From the NCBI GenBank assembly GCA_035632955.1, contig DASQFU010000199.1:1-28721 (forward strand): a DNA stretch of 28,721 nt. The letters run 5' to 3'. Source of the DNA: DASQFU01 sp035632955 (lineage in GTDB: Bacteria > Eisenbacteria > RBG-16-71-46). The notes beneath the pieces are model-generated. The model worked only from the letters and a program-made list of their open reading frames with translations, was not told the DNA's origin and ran no database searches. Of the stretch, positions 1 to 7,494 are shown piece by piece. Both the position numbers and the translations under genes were made by a program. Every line of letters starts with the position of its first letter. Positions within the stretch are counted from its first letter, which is position 1.

Positions 1-756
1 GCGTGACCATTGGCGCCGGAGCAGGCTCTGCTGGAGCGCGGCGAAGCGCGCCTCGACCGCCATCCGAGATCCCGACGGAAGATCGAGACGCTGCTCGATG
101 TGCCGCATCTCGCGCCGAAACGATTCGTGCGCCGCCCCGCGAAATCGGAGCTTCCAGACGATCGGCGCGACGAAGACAGGTTTCGCGACGTCTGCTTCGC
201 GCGTTCTTCGGCACGTCTCCCAGGCCATCTCCACGATTCCAGGGAGAAGTGGACCGACCCGATCGGCCTGCCAGCTCGCCGTCCCTTCCGGATGAAGCAG
301 AACGCCATGACCGCCGAGCGCCCAGCGGATCGAATACTCGCGTCCGGTCCCTCCCGGGGCGTTGGCGATCAAGTTGTTTCGCAGCCAGAACCCCTGAGCG
401 GACGGGCTCGCGTTGACGATCTCGTACGACGCCCAGTGCGCCATTAGAGGTGAGACGCGACGCGAGATCTCCTTGTCGATCAGCCAATCGGTCATGAACT
501 CGGGATGGTTCGGACCGAGAAAGGCGGCAGTTCCCGGGCGGACGGCCGCACGGAGGCGGGCAAGGTCGGCGTCGGGGAAGTCGATCCTGCGGAGCTTGAG
601 CAGCGCGCGGAGCGCGACCCGGTTGACGAGCCCTAGCGCGTGCATCAGCGGTGGGCTGGGCGTCGGGTCCCGGTAGTCTCGGGCGTCGAAACGCCACGAT
701 CGGTGCGAGACGGCGTCTGAATCAGGTGCCGGACGAGGGTCTGCCGAGGTCGCCAT
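1..756 (-). CDS. Lysophospholipid acyltransferase-like (PlsC superfamily) protein, 3' end outside window
   Basis: The frame is open from an ATG at 756 to the first base of the window, giving 252 residues with no stop, so the C-terminus is missing. Residues 83-90 read NHPEFMTD, an H-x5-D version of the acyltransferase catalytic motif (most family members have H-x4-D). Residues 155-162 read HPEGTASW, matching the second family block with its E-G-T core. No signal peptide is visible, and the protein looks peripheral or cytoplasmic. Family members transfer an acyl chain from acyl-CoA or acyl-ACP to a glycerol-phosphate or related acceptor; the acceptor here cannot be told. No strong ribosome binding site precedes 756. 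It lies downstream of ettA on the same strand, separated by 266 bases, so it may have its own promoter. Confidence 0.75.
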   Translation of the reverse strand, partial: MATSADPRPAPDSDAVSHRSWRFDARDYRDPTPSPPLMHALGLVNRVALRALLKLRRIDFPDADLARLRAAVRPGTAAFLGPNHPEFMTDWLIDKEISRRVSPLMAHWASYEIVNASPSAQGFWLRNNLIANAPGGTGREYSIRWALGGHGVLLHPEGTASWQADRVGPLLPGIVEMAWETCRRTREADVAKPVFVAPIVWKLRFRGAAHESFRREMRHIEQRLDLPSGSRMAVEARFAALQQSLLRRQWSR

Positions 757-793
757 CCCGGGCAGCCTAGCCCAGCCGCTTAGCGCAAGAAAT

Positions 794-808
794 TGGCTCT
801 CCGAGCCA
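794..808 (-). terminator. Small hairpin with T-rich flank, possible ettA terminator
   Basis: TGGCTC (794-799) and GAGCCA (803-808) form a perfect 6-bp stem with a 3-base loop. Read leftward it is followed by a short T-rich run (AATTTCTT). It lies about 215 bases past the ettA stop, so it may end a long 3' UTR or be chance. The rest of the 757-1022 gap shows no gene. Confidence 0.25.
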
Positions 809-1022
809 GCGTCCCGAGCAGGGCTTTCTGTTGACTGGGCGAATTCGCGGACGTAGCGGGCCGCCGGAGCGCCAGCCCACGAAAATCGGATTCCGATTCG
901 ACCGGAATACCCTGAGTGCGAAATCAGTCTCACCGCATCATCATACTGACTCGCCGTGGGACGGAAATTCTCGGAGGCACGACCTATCACGTGCGTGGAG
1001 CTCCGCGCAGCCGCCCCGTGCG

Positions 1023-2702
1023 CTAGGCGCGCACGAGCTTTCGATACTTGATGCGATGCGGCTGGTCGGCTTCGGCCCCCAGCCGCTCGCGTCGGTGCGC
1101 CTCGTAGTCCTGGTGGTTGCCTTCGAACCACACGACCTGGCTGTCGCCCTCGAACGCGAGCATGTGGGTCGCGATGCGATCCAGGAACCAGCGGTCGTGG
1201 CTGATGACGACCGCGCAGCCGGCGAACGAAAGCAGCGCCTCTTCGAGCGCCCGCAGCGTGTCGACGTCGAGATCGTTCGTGGGCTCGTCCAGCAGCAGCA
1301 CGTTGGCGCCGGTCTTGAGCATGCGGGCGAGATGGACGCGGTTGCGCTCGCCGCCCGAGAGATCCTTCACTCGCTTCTGCTGATCGGCGCCCTTGAAGTT
1401 GAACGAGGCGACGTAGCTGCGTGAGTTCATCGAGCGCTTGCCGAGCTGAATCGCGTCGTGGCCGGCTGCGATCGCCTCCCACACGTTCGCGTCGCCAGGC
1501 AGAGCGTCACGGCTCTGATCCATGGACGCGAGCGAAACGCTGTCACCGATCCGGAGCGTGCCGCCGTCCGGCTTCTCCTGGCCGGTGATCATCCGGAACA
1601 GCGTCGTTTTCCCGGCTCCGTTCGGCCCGATCACGCCCACGATCCCGGCCGGAGGCAGCTTGAACGACAAATCGTCGATCAGCAGGTTGTCGCCGTAGGC
1701 CTTGCGCAGACCGGCGGCCTCGATCACGACGTTGCCGAGCCGGGGCCCGGGCGGGATGTAGATCTCGAGCGCCTCGACCTTCTCGCGACCTTCCTCTGCG
1801 AGCAGTTTCTCGTAAGCGGCGAGTCGCGCCTTGCCCTTCGCCTGACGCGCTCTCGGCGCCATGCGCACCCATTCCAGCTCGCGCTCGAGCGTGCGCTGCC
1901 GGCCGCTCTCGGACTTCTCCTCCTGTGCGAGGCGCTCGCGCTTCTGCTCGAGCCAGGACGAGTAGTTGCCTTCCCAGGGAATTCCCGAGCCGCGGTCCAG
2001 CTCCAGGATCCATCCGGCCACGTTGTCGAGGAAGTAACGGTCGTGCGTCACCGCGACCACGGTGCCCTGGTACTCCTTCAGGAATCGCTCCAGCCACGCG
2101 ACCGACTCGGCGTCGAGATGGTTCGTAGGCTCGTCGAGCAGCAGCAGGTCTGGGCTTTGAAGGAGCAGCCGGCACAGTGCCACGCGCCGGCGTTCCCCAC
2201 CCGAGATCTTGGTCACGTCCACATCGGGCGGCGGGCAGCGCAAAGCGTCCATCGCGATCTCGAGCTGCCGGTCCAGATCCCAGAGATTCCCGGCGTCCAT
2301 GCGATCCTGGACCTTGGCCTGCTCCTCGAGCAGCTTGGTCATCTCCTCGTCGCTCATCGGTTCCGCGAACTTGGCGCTGATCTCGTTCCAGCGATTCACC
2401 ACCGCCATCTTGCCGGCGACGCCGTCCTGGACGTTGCCGAGCACGGTTTTCTTGGGATCGAGTTTGGGCTCCTGCTCGAGGAAGCCGACCGTGTAGGCCT
2501 TGCCGAGAAACGCCTCGCCGAGGAAATCCTGATCCGCTCCCGCCATGATTCGGAGCAGCGAGCTCTTGCCGGCGCCATTGGCGCCGAGCACCCCGATCTT
2601 TGCGCCGTAGTAAAACGACAGCCAGATGCCCTTCAGAATCTCGCGCTTGGGAGGGACCACCTTGCGGAGATCCTTCATGACATAGATGAAATCGGGAGAC
2701 AT
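1023..2702 (-). CDS. ettA: Energy-dependent translational throttle protein EttA (ABC-F ATPase)
   Basis: The protein is a 559-residue duplicated ABC ATPase without membrane segments, close to the 555 residues of E. coli EttA. ABC-F proteins of this type bind the ribosomal E site and couple translation to energy state. Domain 1 has Walker A GANGAGKS at 40-47, the LSGGE-type signature SGGERRR at 167-173 and Walker B ending DEPTNHLD at 190-197. The linker with the Arg/Lys-rich P-site tRNA interaction region spans about 255-320. Domain 2 has Walker A GPNGAGKT at 359-366, signature LSGGERNR at 448-455 and DEPTNDLD at 472-479. The open frame continues upstream, but I start at 2702 because the sequence from there (MSPDFIYVMKDLRKV) matches the known EttA N-terminus and a GAGGA ribosome binding site lies just before it. 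All ATPase motifs look intact. Confidence 0.95.
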   Translation of the reverse strand: MSPDFIYVMKDLRKVVPPKREILKGIWLSFYYGAKIGVLGANGAGKSSLLRIMAGADQDFLGEAFLGKAYTVGFLEQEPKLDPKKTVLGNVQDGVAGKMAVVNRWNEISAKFAEPMSDEEMTKLLEEQAKVQDRMDAGNLWDLDRQLEIAMDALRCPPPDVDVTKISGGERRRVALCRLLLQSPDLLLLDEPTNHLDAESVAWLERFLKEYQGTVVAVTHDRYFLDNVAGWILELDRGSGIPWEGNYSSWLEQKRERLAQEEKSESGRQRTLERELEWVRMAPRARQAKGKARLAAYEKLLAEEGREKVEALEIYIPPGPRLGNVVIEAAGLRKAYGDNLLIDDLSFKLPPAGIVGVIGPNGAGKTTLFRMITGQEKPDGGTLRIGDSVSLASMDQSRDALPGDANVWEAIAAGHDAIQLGKRSMNSRSYVASFNFKGADQQKRVKDLSGGERNRVHLARMLKTGANVLLLDEPTNDLDVDTLRALEEALLSFAGCAVVISHDRWFLDRIATHMLAFEGDSQVVWFEGNHQDYEAHRRERLGAEADQPHRIKYRKLVRA

Positions 2703-2895
2703 GAATCCTCGTTGGTTGCGGCGGTAGGATGAAAGGGGGTCCTCGGAACACCGAGCGATTCGAGCGCCCAGAATGCGGCAGCGCCCATCCGCGGCGCAAG
2801 GCGACGGCGCGGAGGCCAAAGCCACCGCGCCGCGCTCACTCGATCTCGGCTTCGACCCTGTGGTTCGGGCCTACGCCGCGACCGTTACCGGGTTC

Positions 2896-3102
2896 TCAGC
2901 TCTGAATGGACGATTCGCTCGGTGTCGCCGAGTCGGTCGCGCACGATTCCGCACACGGCAGTGGACAAGGCTGGCAAACCTCGTCGCAGCACGCGCCGCA
3001 CTCCTCAACGACCGTGGACTCTTGCACACTCGGGCCGCTCAGCGCCGTTGCCGCGAGCAGGATCGTGCCGACGAGTGGAATCAGACCAAACGTACGCTTC
3101 AT
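2896..3102 (-). CDS. Small Cys-rich secreted protein, unknown function
   Basis: This is a 68-residue protein with a clear Sec signal: MKRT, then a hydrophobic stretch at about 5-20 ending near ALSG. The mature part holds seven cysteines between residues 35 and 54, spaced C-x2-CC-x3-C-x2-C-x3-C-x3-C, then a Ser/Thr-rich tail. Such a pattern could bind a metal or form disulfides; neither can be shown here. I start at 3102 because AGGAG stands 7-11 bases upstream, although the frame stays open further. It lies downstream of another secreted protein with seven cysteines (3179-3670) on the same strand, suggesting a pair. I do not recognise a named family. Confidence 0.6.
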   Translation of the reverse strand: MKRTFGLIPLVGTILLAATALSGPSVQESTVVEECGACCDEVCQPCPLPCAESCATDSATPSESSIQS

Positions 3103-3136
3103 GATGGATCTCCTCTTTGTCATGAACGGTGGTTGG

Positions 3137-3160
3137 CCGGAGAGACCGACGGTCTTCCGG
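3137..3160 (-). terminator. Intercistronic hairpin between two Cys-rich secreted genes
   Basis: CCGGA (3137-3141) pairs with TCCGG (3156-3160), and AGACC (3143-3147) pairs with GGTCT (3151-3155). This gives a 10-bp stem with one bulged G and a 3-base loop. It lies between the stop of the upstream gene at 3179 and the start of the downstream gene at 3102. No T-run follows, so it could be a terminator, an attenuator or an mRNA-stabilising intercistronic hairpin. Confidence 0.45.
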
Positions 3161-3178
3161 CGCGATCGAGTTCGTGAC

Positions 3179-3670
3179 TCAGCCGAGAGGAGGTCCGCGG
3201 ATGGAAGGTGGCGAGGCATCAGGTGCCGTCGGAGGTCGCGCCAGTGCCGGCTCGGGCGCGCCATGCCAACGTTCGGAGGGCTCGTCCAGGCCGTGGCGAT
3301 CCGCCGGCGCGATCACCGGGTTCGGCTGGGAGCTGCCATCGTCGACCGGGTGGATAACTCCGGCGATGGCCGGCTGCGGACACCACGCACGCGAGTCGGC
3401 AGCGTCCCCGCGTTCCGAGCCGGCGTCGCTATCGGCGCCGGCTTCGCCGGCATCGAAGTCGCAGGCGACTTCGTCCGCAAGCCGGCCGCCGCAGCTCCCG
3501 GAATCGACCGCTTCGCAAGCGGCCAGCGGCTGCGCGCACTCCACGAAGCATTGCGGCCCGACCTCGGCCCAGGTAACCGAGCACCATTGAACGGCCGGAA
3601 CGGACGATCCCACTGCCGCAACCATGGAGAGCAGAAAAGCGGGGAAGCTCGACCGCCGGGGCCGCTTCAT
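3179..3670 (-). CDS. Predicted secreted protein with seven cysteines, unknown function
   Basis: The 163-residue frame begins MKRPRRSS followed by a hydrophobic segment (about 9-27) typical of a Sec signal peptide. Seven cysteines follow (30, 41, 45, 52, 60, 70, 97). The C-terminal 60 residues are Pro- and Asp-rich, low-complexity and end SIRGPPLG. No domain is recognised. I prefer the ATG at 3670 over a GTG further upstream because the signal peptide begins there; no clear ribosome binding site is seen. An open frame also runs on the opposite strand, but it lacks a signal peptide or any recognisable domain. Pairing with the 68-residue Cys-rich protein downstream supports this choice. Confidence 0.5.
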   Translation of the reverse strand: MKRPRRSSFPAFLLSMVAAVGSSVPAVQWCSVTWAEVGPQCFVECAQPLAACEAVDSGSCGGRLADEVACDFDAGEAGADSDAGSERGDAADSRAWCPQPAIAGVIHPVDDGSSQPNPVIAPADRHGLDEPSERWHGAPEPALARPPTAPDASPPSIRGPPLG

Positions 3671-3674
3671 GTCA

Positions 3675-3703
3675 TGAACATCGGCCGTTTCGGACCGTAA
3701 AAT
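3675..3703 (+). promoter_or_regulatory. Possible sigma70-type promoter in the divergent 3671-3972 gap
   Basis: TGAACA (3675-3680) and TAAAAT (3698-3703) are separated by 17 bases and match the -35 and -10 consensus at 4 and 5 of 6 positions. It points rightward toward the secreted Cys-repeat gene starting at 3973, which would give a leader of about 260 bases. The 302-base gap between the divergent genes holds this site and the inverted repeats at 3781-3814; I see no gene in it. Confidence 0.3.
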
Positions 3704-3780
3704 GTCCGCCACCGGTCATTCTTCGGTCACCTGGCCGCAAAGAGTCCTCACTGCGCGTTCGGGCAGCAATTCCGATTTCC

Positions 3781-3814
3781 AGCAACAAATAACTGTTGCT
3801 CGGCCGAGCGGCCG
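3781..3814. repeat. Two adjacent inverted repeats in the divergent intergenic region
   Basis: AGCAACA (3781-3787) and TGTTGCT (3794-3800) form a perfect 7-bp inverted repeat around a 6-base AT-rich spacer. Immediately after it, CGGCC (3801-3805) and GGCCG (3810-3814) form a second one around 4 bases. The first looks like a possible repressor operator or leader hairpin; the second is GC-rich and could be chance. Confidence 0.4.
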
Positions 3815-3972
3815 GGGAGGACTATTGCCCCAGGTAAACCGCCGTCGCGTAATCGCTCGTGTTCTACAAGGGCCGCACGAGCCGAAGCGCTCGCTCAGCG
3901 CTCGATCCCGTGCCGCTTTCACTCGTGCGCGCCCAGCGTTCCTTCACGCCGGATCGATCGCATGGAGTTGCC

Positions 3973-4755
3973 ATGAGGAAGAGTCGGCTGATACTGGCCG
4001 CAGTAGGTTGCGCCGCGTTCCTCGCACTGCTCATTACCCCGCAGACCAGGATTCATCACCAGGCGTCCACGGCATTCACCGCCTCGCTCGACGCCGCCGT
4101 GCACGGCCTCGAGACGGGAACCAGGACCGCGGTCGGCGCAACCGCGATCATGATGAACGCGTCCGCGCCCGACGCGATCGCGGGGCCAGCCGGGTCGGTC
4201 ACGTTCAATGGCCAGTACACCTGCGCGACCTATGCCAACACCGGCCCGGGATGTCCGGCGCCGTTCACGGCATCCCCTGGGATCCACACGTGCGCAAACG
4301 CGTACACCTGTCAGAGATTCACCTGCGATACGTACGATCCGAAGCAGAACACCTGCGATCCGAACTCGCCCGCCTGTCCCCTCCGCCAGCAGCACACGGT
4401 GGAGCCTCCGCCGCTCAATCACACGTGCGCTCTCCCTGTCTGTGGCCCGGGTCTGACGTTCGATCAAACGCTGGATCCTAGGGCTCCGACGTGCGACGCA
4501 GGGAATCCGCAGTGCTTCATGCCGACGTTCAACCACAACCAGACGACGTGCGATCCGCAGCTTCCGCAGTGCCGCAACAACAACCCGTTCGCCTGCACGC
4601 ATCATCCCGGCAACCCGACGTGCCAAGGGCCGCCGAGCTGCCCGCCGCCGACGACGGATCCGCGCGCCGTGACGTGCGATCCTGGTCCGAACTGCAGCGT
4701 GACGGACATCCAGCGGACGACGTGGGGTAAGGTCAAGTCCAAGTACCGGAAGTAA
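3973..4755 (+). CDS. Secreted Cys-repeat protein with TWG-x-x-K-x-x-YR C-terminal tail
   Basis: The 260-residue protein has a Sec signal (MRKSRLILAAVGCAAFLALL). From residue 83 on it is built from short Cys-pair units, each usually opening with Thr-Cys and often continuing TCDP. Examples are TCDPNSPAC at 127-135, TCDAGNPQC at 173-181 and TCDPQLPQC at 192-200. There are 18 cysteines after the signal peptide, rich in Pro and Asn. The protein ends TTWGKVKSKYRK (249-260), a tail shared with two other secreted proteins in this window (genes ending at 13802 and 14619). The start is the ATG at 3973 with GGAG at 3964-3967; the frame is open upstream but that part is not signal-like. No named family is recognised. 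A disulfide-stabilised surface or extracellular protein is the simplest reading. Confidence 0.75.
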   Translation: MRKSRLILAAVGCAAFLALLITPQTRIHHQASTAFTASLDAAVHGLETGTRTAVGATAIMMNASAPDAIAGPAGSVTFNGQYTCATYANTGPGCPAPFTASPGIHTCANAYTCQRFTCDTYDPKQNTCDPNSPACPLRQQHTVEPPPLNHTCALPVCGPGLTFDQTLDPRAPTCDAGNPQCFMPTFNHNQTTCDPQLPQCRNNNPFACTHHPGNPTCQGPPSCPPPTTDPRAVTCDPGPNCSVTDIQRTTWGKVKSKYRK

Positions 4756-4790
4756 TCGTCGTAGCTCCAAGCGAAGATCAGTCGGCCGGA

Positions 4791-4815
4791 AGGGCAGGGG
4801 CGCGGTCCCTGCCCT
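4791..4815 (+). terminator. Strong hairpin after the Cys-repeat gene
   Basis: AGGGCAGGG (4791-4799) and CCCTGCCCT (4807-4815) form a perfect 9-bp GC-rich stem around a 7-base loop, 35 bases after the stop at 4755. No T-run follows, so termination may not be purely intrinsic. Confidence 0.55.
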
Positions 4816-4905
4816 CTGGCTAACCAGCGCATTCCGAGCTCGCGGGACGCGAGATCGTCCGCAACCACGGCCACGCGCCGAGCCGGCCGCCGGTCGAGAG
4901 GCCGC

Positions 4906-7494
4906 ATGCTCACATTCGCCCGAAACGTCGGCTTCCTGATGGTGACGGGCGGTTCGCTGGCGGCGCTCGGTCATCTTTCCGCCGGACTCGAGCGTTTGAT
5001 CGTGCTGCTCGGGCTCGCGGTGTTCCTCGCGAGTCTCTGGCCGCTCCGGAAGGGAGCCCCACGCCCGGCGCGGACTGAGCTGATCCTCGCGATCGTCCTG
5101 CTCGCCGCCGGGATCGTGGCCGCGCGCTACGCGCCGCTCGGCCTCGTCTATTTCCCTCTCTTCGCGCTCGCCGGTGCAGGCAGCTTGGTGACGCGCGCTC
5201 CCCGCAACGTGCGCGCGGAGCTGTGGGGCTATGCGCTCGCGCTGTGCCTGGTCGTGGTCGCGGCCGAGCTGGATCGGCTCCTGCCGATCGTCTGGCATCT
5301 GAAAATGGCCGCCGCATCCCTGCTCTCGCGCCTGGCGGAGACGATCGTCCGTGAACCGCGCAATCTCGGTCCGACCGCGATGGGGCTGCCGCTGTTGTTT
5401 GCGCTGTTCGCCGTGGCGATCGGGCGCGCCACGACCGGAGCCGACCGCGGCCGCCCCCGATGGCTCGTGAACCTGGCGGCGCTCGCCGCGACGCATCTCG
5501 CCTACCTGCTGCTGCTGACTCCCCTCTCCGTCTGGATAGGACGCCGAGCGCCATCATGGGAAGCCCTGCTTCTCAACTCCCAACCCGTGTTCCTGATCCT
5601 GGCCGCGGTCGTGTTCACGGTGTTGAACCGGGGCCCGGCGGAACCAGCGCCACCGACAGACGAAGCGGGCGAGCCGGAGCGATCGACGCGACGATCCGCG
5701 CTCCTGAAGCCCCGCCTGGTCGCCGGATTCCTGCTCGGCGCGTTGCTGGTCCTCGTGTTCGGGCGTACGCCGCCGATCGCTCCCGCGCCGGTGCGGGTGA
5801 TGATCTACGACGCCGGCTACCTCAACTGGAATCTCCCGACGCACGCGGTCTATGGCGAGAAGGCCGGCGGAATGTTCGGCCTGCTGCCGGGTCTGCTCCA
5901 GGCGAACGGTTGCGTCGTGGAGGCGAGCCGGGATCTGCGGCGGCTCGAGCAGCAGGATCGCCCCGACTGTCTCGTCCTCATCAACATTCAGGACTATCTC
6001 GAGCCTGCGGACCGGGAGCGCATCCTGCGCTTCGTGCGGGAGGGAGGCGGGCTTCTCTGCCTTGGCGACCACACGGGGGTGGCGGGAATCCGCGGGCCGT
6101 TCAACGATCTGCTCGGCCCGCTCGGGATTCGCATGAAGTTCGACAGCGCGACGTTTTTCGCGCGGAGCGGGTGGGGCGAGGGTCTGCAGCGCCGCGCCCA
6201 CCCCCTGAATCGTGACGTGCTCAGTGACGAGGACTACCAGATCTGGGTCGGAGCCTCGCTCGATCTAGATCGTAATGCGACGCCGGTGGTCGTGGCCCGC
6301 TACGGCTTCTCCGATCTTGGAGACGTGACCGAGCTCCGGCGCTCATACCTCGGCGACCGCGTCTACAATCCGGACGAGTTGCTGGGCGATCTGGTGCTGG
6401 TCGGCGAGGCGCGCTACGGCCAGGGCAAGATCCTCGTGTTCGGCGACACGTCGACCTATCAGAACATGGCGCTGACCCGCAGCCATGGTTTCGTCACGAG
6501 GTCGATTCGCTATCTCGGCCGGAAGGGCGGCGGCCTCCCGTCGCTTCCGCTTCAAATCGCGGCGCTGCTCGGATTCTCGCTGATCTTCGGATTTCTCACT
6601 CGCGGCGCGCGCGAGCTCGAGCCCGCCGCCGCGCTGTGCGCGGGTCTCGTCACGGTTTCGGTCGCGCTCCAGCTCGCCACGCCGCGCTCGAGCGAGCCGA
6701 TCCCCGATTGGTCGCGAGCGACCGGCGTGCAGCGGCCGATGGACGCGCCCTACCCGCGTGGCCTGGCGATCGTGGATCGCTCGCATGGCGGGCGGTTCGA
6801 CTTGAGCTCCTGGGAGAAAACGAGCATCGGCGGCCTGGTCCTTAACTTCATGCGTGACGGTTTCTTTCCGGTGGTGGCGGACCGGTTCTCGCTGCCGCTG
6901 CTCGCCCGGGCGAAGTGGTTCGTGATGATCGCCCCGCAGCGGCGCTACTCGTTGGCCGAGCGGCGGGAGCTCCACAAGTTTCTGGAACGTGGCGGGCGGA
7001 TCCTGGCGTGCGTGGGACACGAAGAGCTCGACGGGGCGCGCGACTTCCTGACCGCGTACGGAATCCTCGTCTACAACCAGCCGCTCGCGCACTTCCGCAC
7101 CGGAGAGAGCAGCCAGGACGATCTCGTGTTCCTCGAGGCCTGGCCGCTGCGCTGTCCGCCGGGGGCCCGGACGCTTGTGAGCCAATGGGGCCAGCCCGTG
7201 GTCGTGAGCCTGCCGATCCGCAAAGGCGAGCTGATCGTGATCGGCGACACGCATTTCCTGCACAACCGGAACCTGGAGGATCGCGAGACCCATTTTCCGG
7301 GTAACATCCGGTTTCTTCAGAACCTGCTCGCGGGCGTGCCGATCACTCCGATCGAAGGCAAGTTCACGCTTCCGGCTCCGGATGACGGGCCGCTCGTGGA
7401 CGTCGAGGCTCCAGCCGCGAGCGACGGCACCGCTCCCGCCCAGCACGCGCCCGGGACGCCGCAGGTCGCGCCGCCACGCGGGCGGCTTCCATGA
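4906..7494 (+). CDS. Multi-spanning membrane protein with two DUF4350/GATase-like domains (paralog A)
   Basis: This is an 862-residue protein. About 290 N-terminal residues hold roughly eight hydrophobic segments. The first globular domain (about 296-535) opens with VRVMIYDAGYLNW and carries GGGLLCLGDHTG (380-391) and GQGKILVFGDTS (505-516). This is the G-x-x-L-x-x-G-D layout of class I glutamine amidotransferase-like (DUF4350-type) folds, but I see no Cys-His-Glu triad. Two more membrane segments follow (about 546-590), then a second related domain (about 618-810) with GLAIVDRSHGGRF, GGRILACVGHEE and GELIVIGDTHFLHN, and a Pro-rich tail. GAGAGG lies 4 bases before the ATG. The stop overlaps the next gene's ATG by four bases (ATGA), so the two paralogs are probably translated together. 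Function is unknown; DUF4350 proteins often occur with membrane or secretion clusters. Confidence 0.75.
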   Translation: MLTFARNVGFLMVTGGSLAALGHLSAGLERLIVLLGLAVFLASLWPLRKGAPRPARTELILAIVLLAAGIVAARYAPLGLVYFPLFALAGAGSLVTRAPRNVRAELWGYALALCLVVVAAELDRLLPIVWHLKMAAASLLSRLAETIVREPRNLGPTAMGLPLLFALFAVAIGRATTGADRGRPRWLVNLAALAATHLAYLLLLTPLSVWIGRRAPSWEALLLNSQPVFLILAAVVFTVLNRGPAEPAPPTDEAGEPERSTRRSALLKPRLVAGFLLGALLVLVFGRTPPIAPAPVRVMIYDAGYLNWNLPTHAVYGEKAGGMFGLLPGLLQANGCVVEASRDLRRLEQQDRPDCLVLINIQDYLEPADRERILRFVREGGGLLCLGDHTGVAGIRGPFNDLLGPLGIRMKFDSATFFARSGWGEGLQRRAHPLNRDVLSDEDYQIWVGASLDLDRNATPVVVARYGFSDLGDVTELRRSYLGDRVYNPDELLGDLVLVGEARYGQGKILVFGDTSTYQNMALTRSHGFVTRSIRYLGRKGGGLPSLPLQIAALLGFSLIFGFLTRGARELEPAAALCAGLVTVSVALQLATPRSSEPIPDWSRATGVQRPMDAPYPRGLAIVDRSHGGRFDLSSWEKTSIGGLVLNFMRDGFFPVVADRFSLPLLARAKWFVMIAPQRRYSLAERRELHKFLERGGRILACVGHEELDGARDFLTAYGILVYNQPLAHFRTGESSQDDLVFLEAWPLRCPPGARTLVSQWGQPVVVSLPIRKGELIVIGDTHFLHNRNLEDRETHFPGNIRFLQNLLAGVPITPIEGKFTLPAPDDGPLVDVEAPAASDGTAPAQHAPGTPQVAPPRGRLP

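Noticed and set aside
2906..3700. A 264-residue plus-strand frame over the Cys-rich pair.
   Set aside because: It has no signal peptide, domain or good ribosome binding site, while both minus-strand frames have signal peptides and one has a strong AGGAG.
3919..5496. A 525-residue open frame on the minus strand.
   Set aside because: It is Arg-rich, has no domain or signal, and overlaps the well-supported genes at 3973 and 4906. Such frames are expected opposite GC-rich genes.
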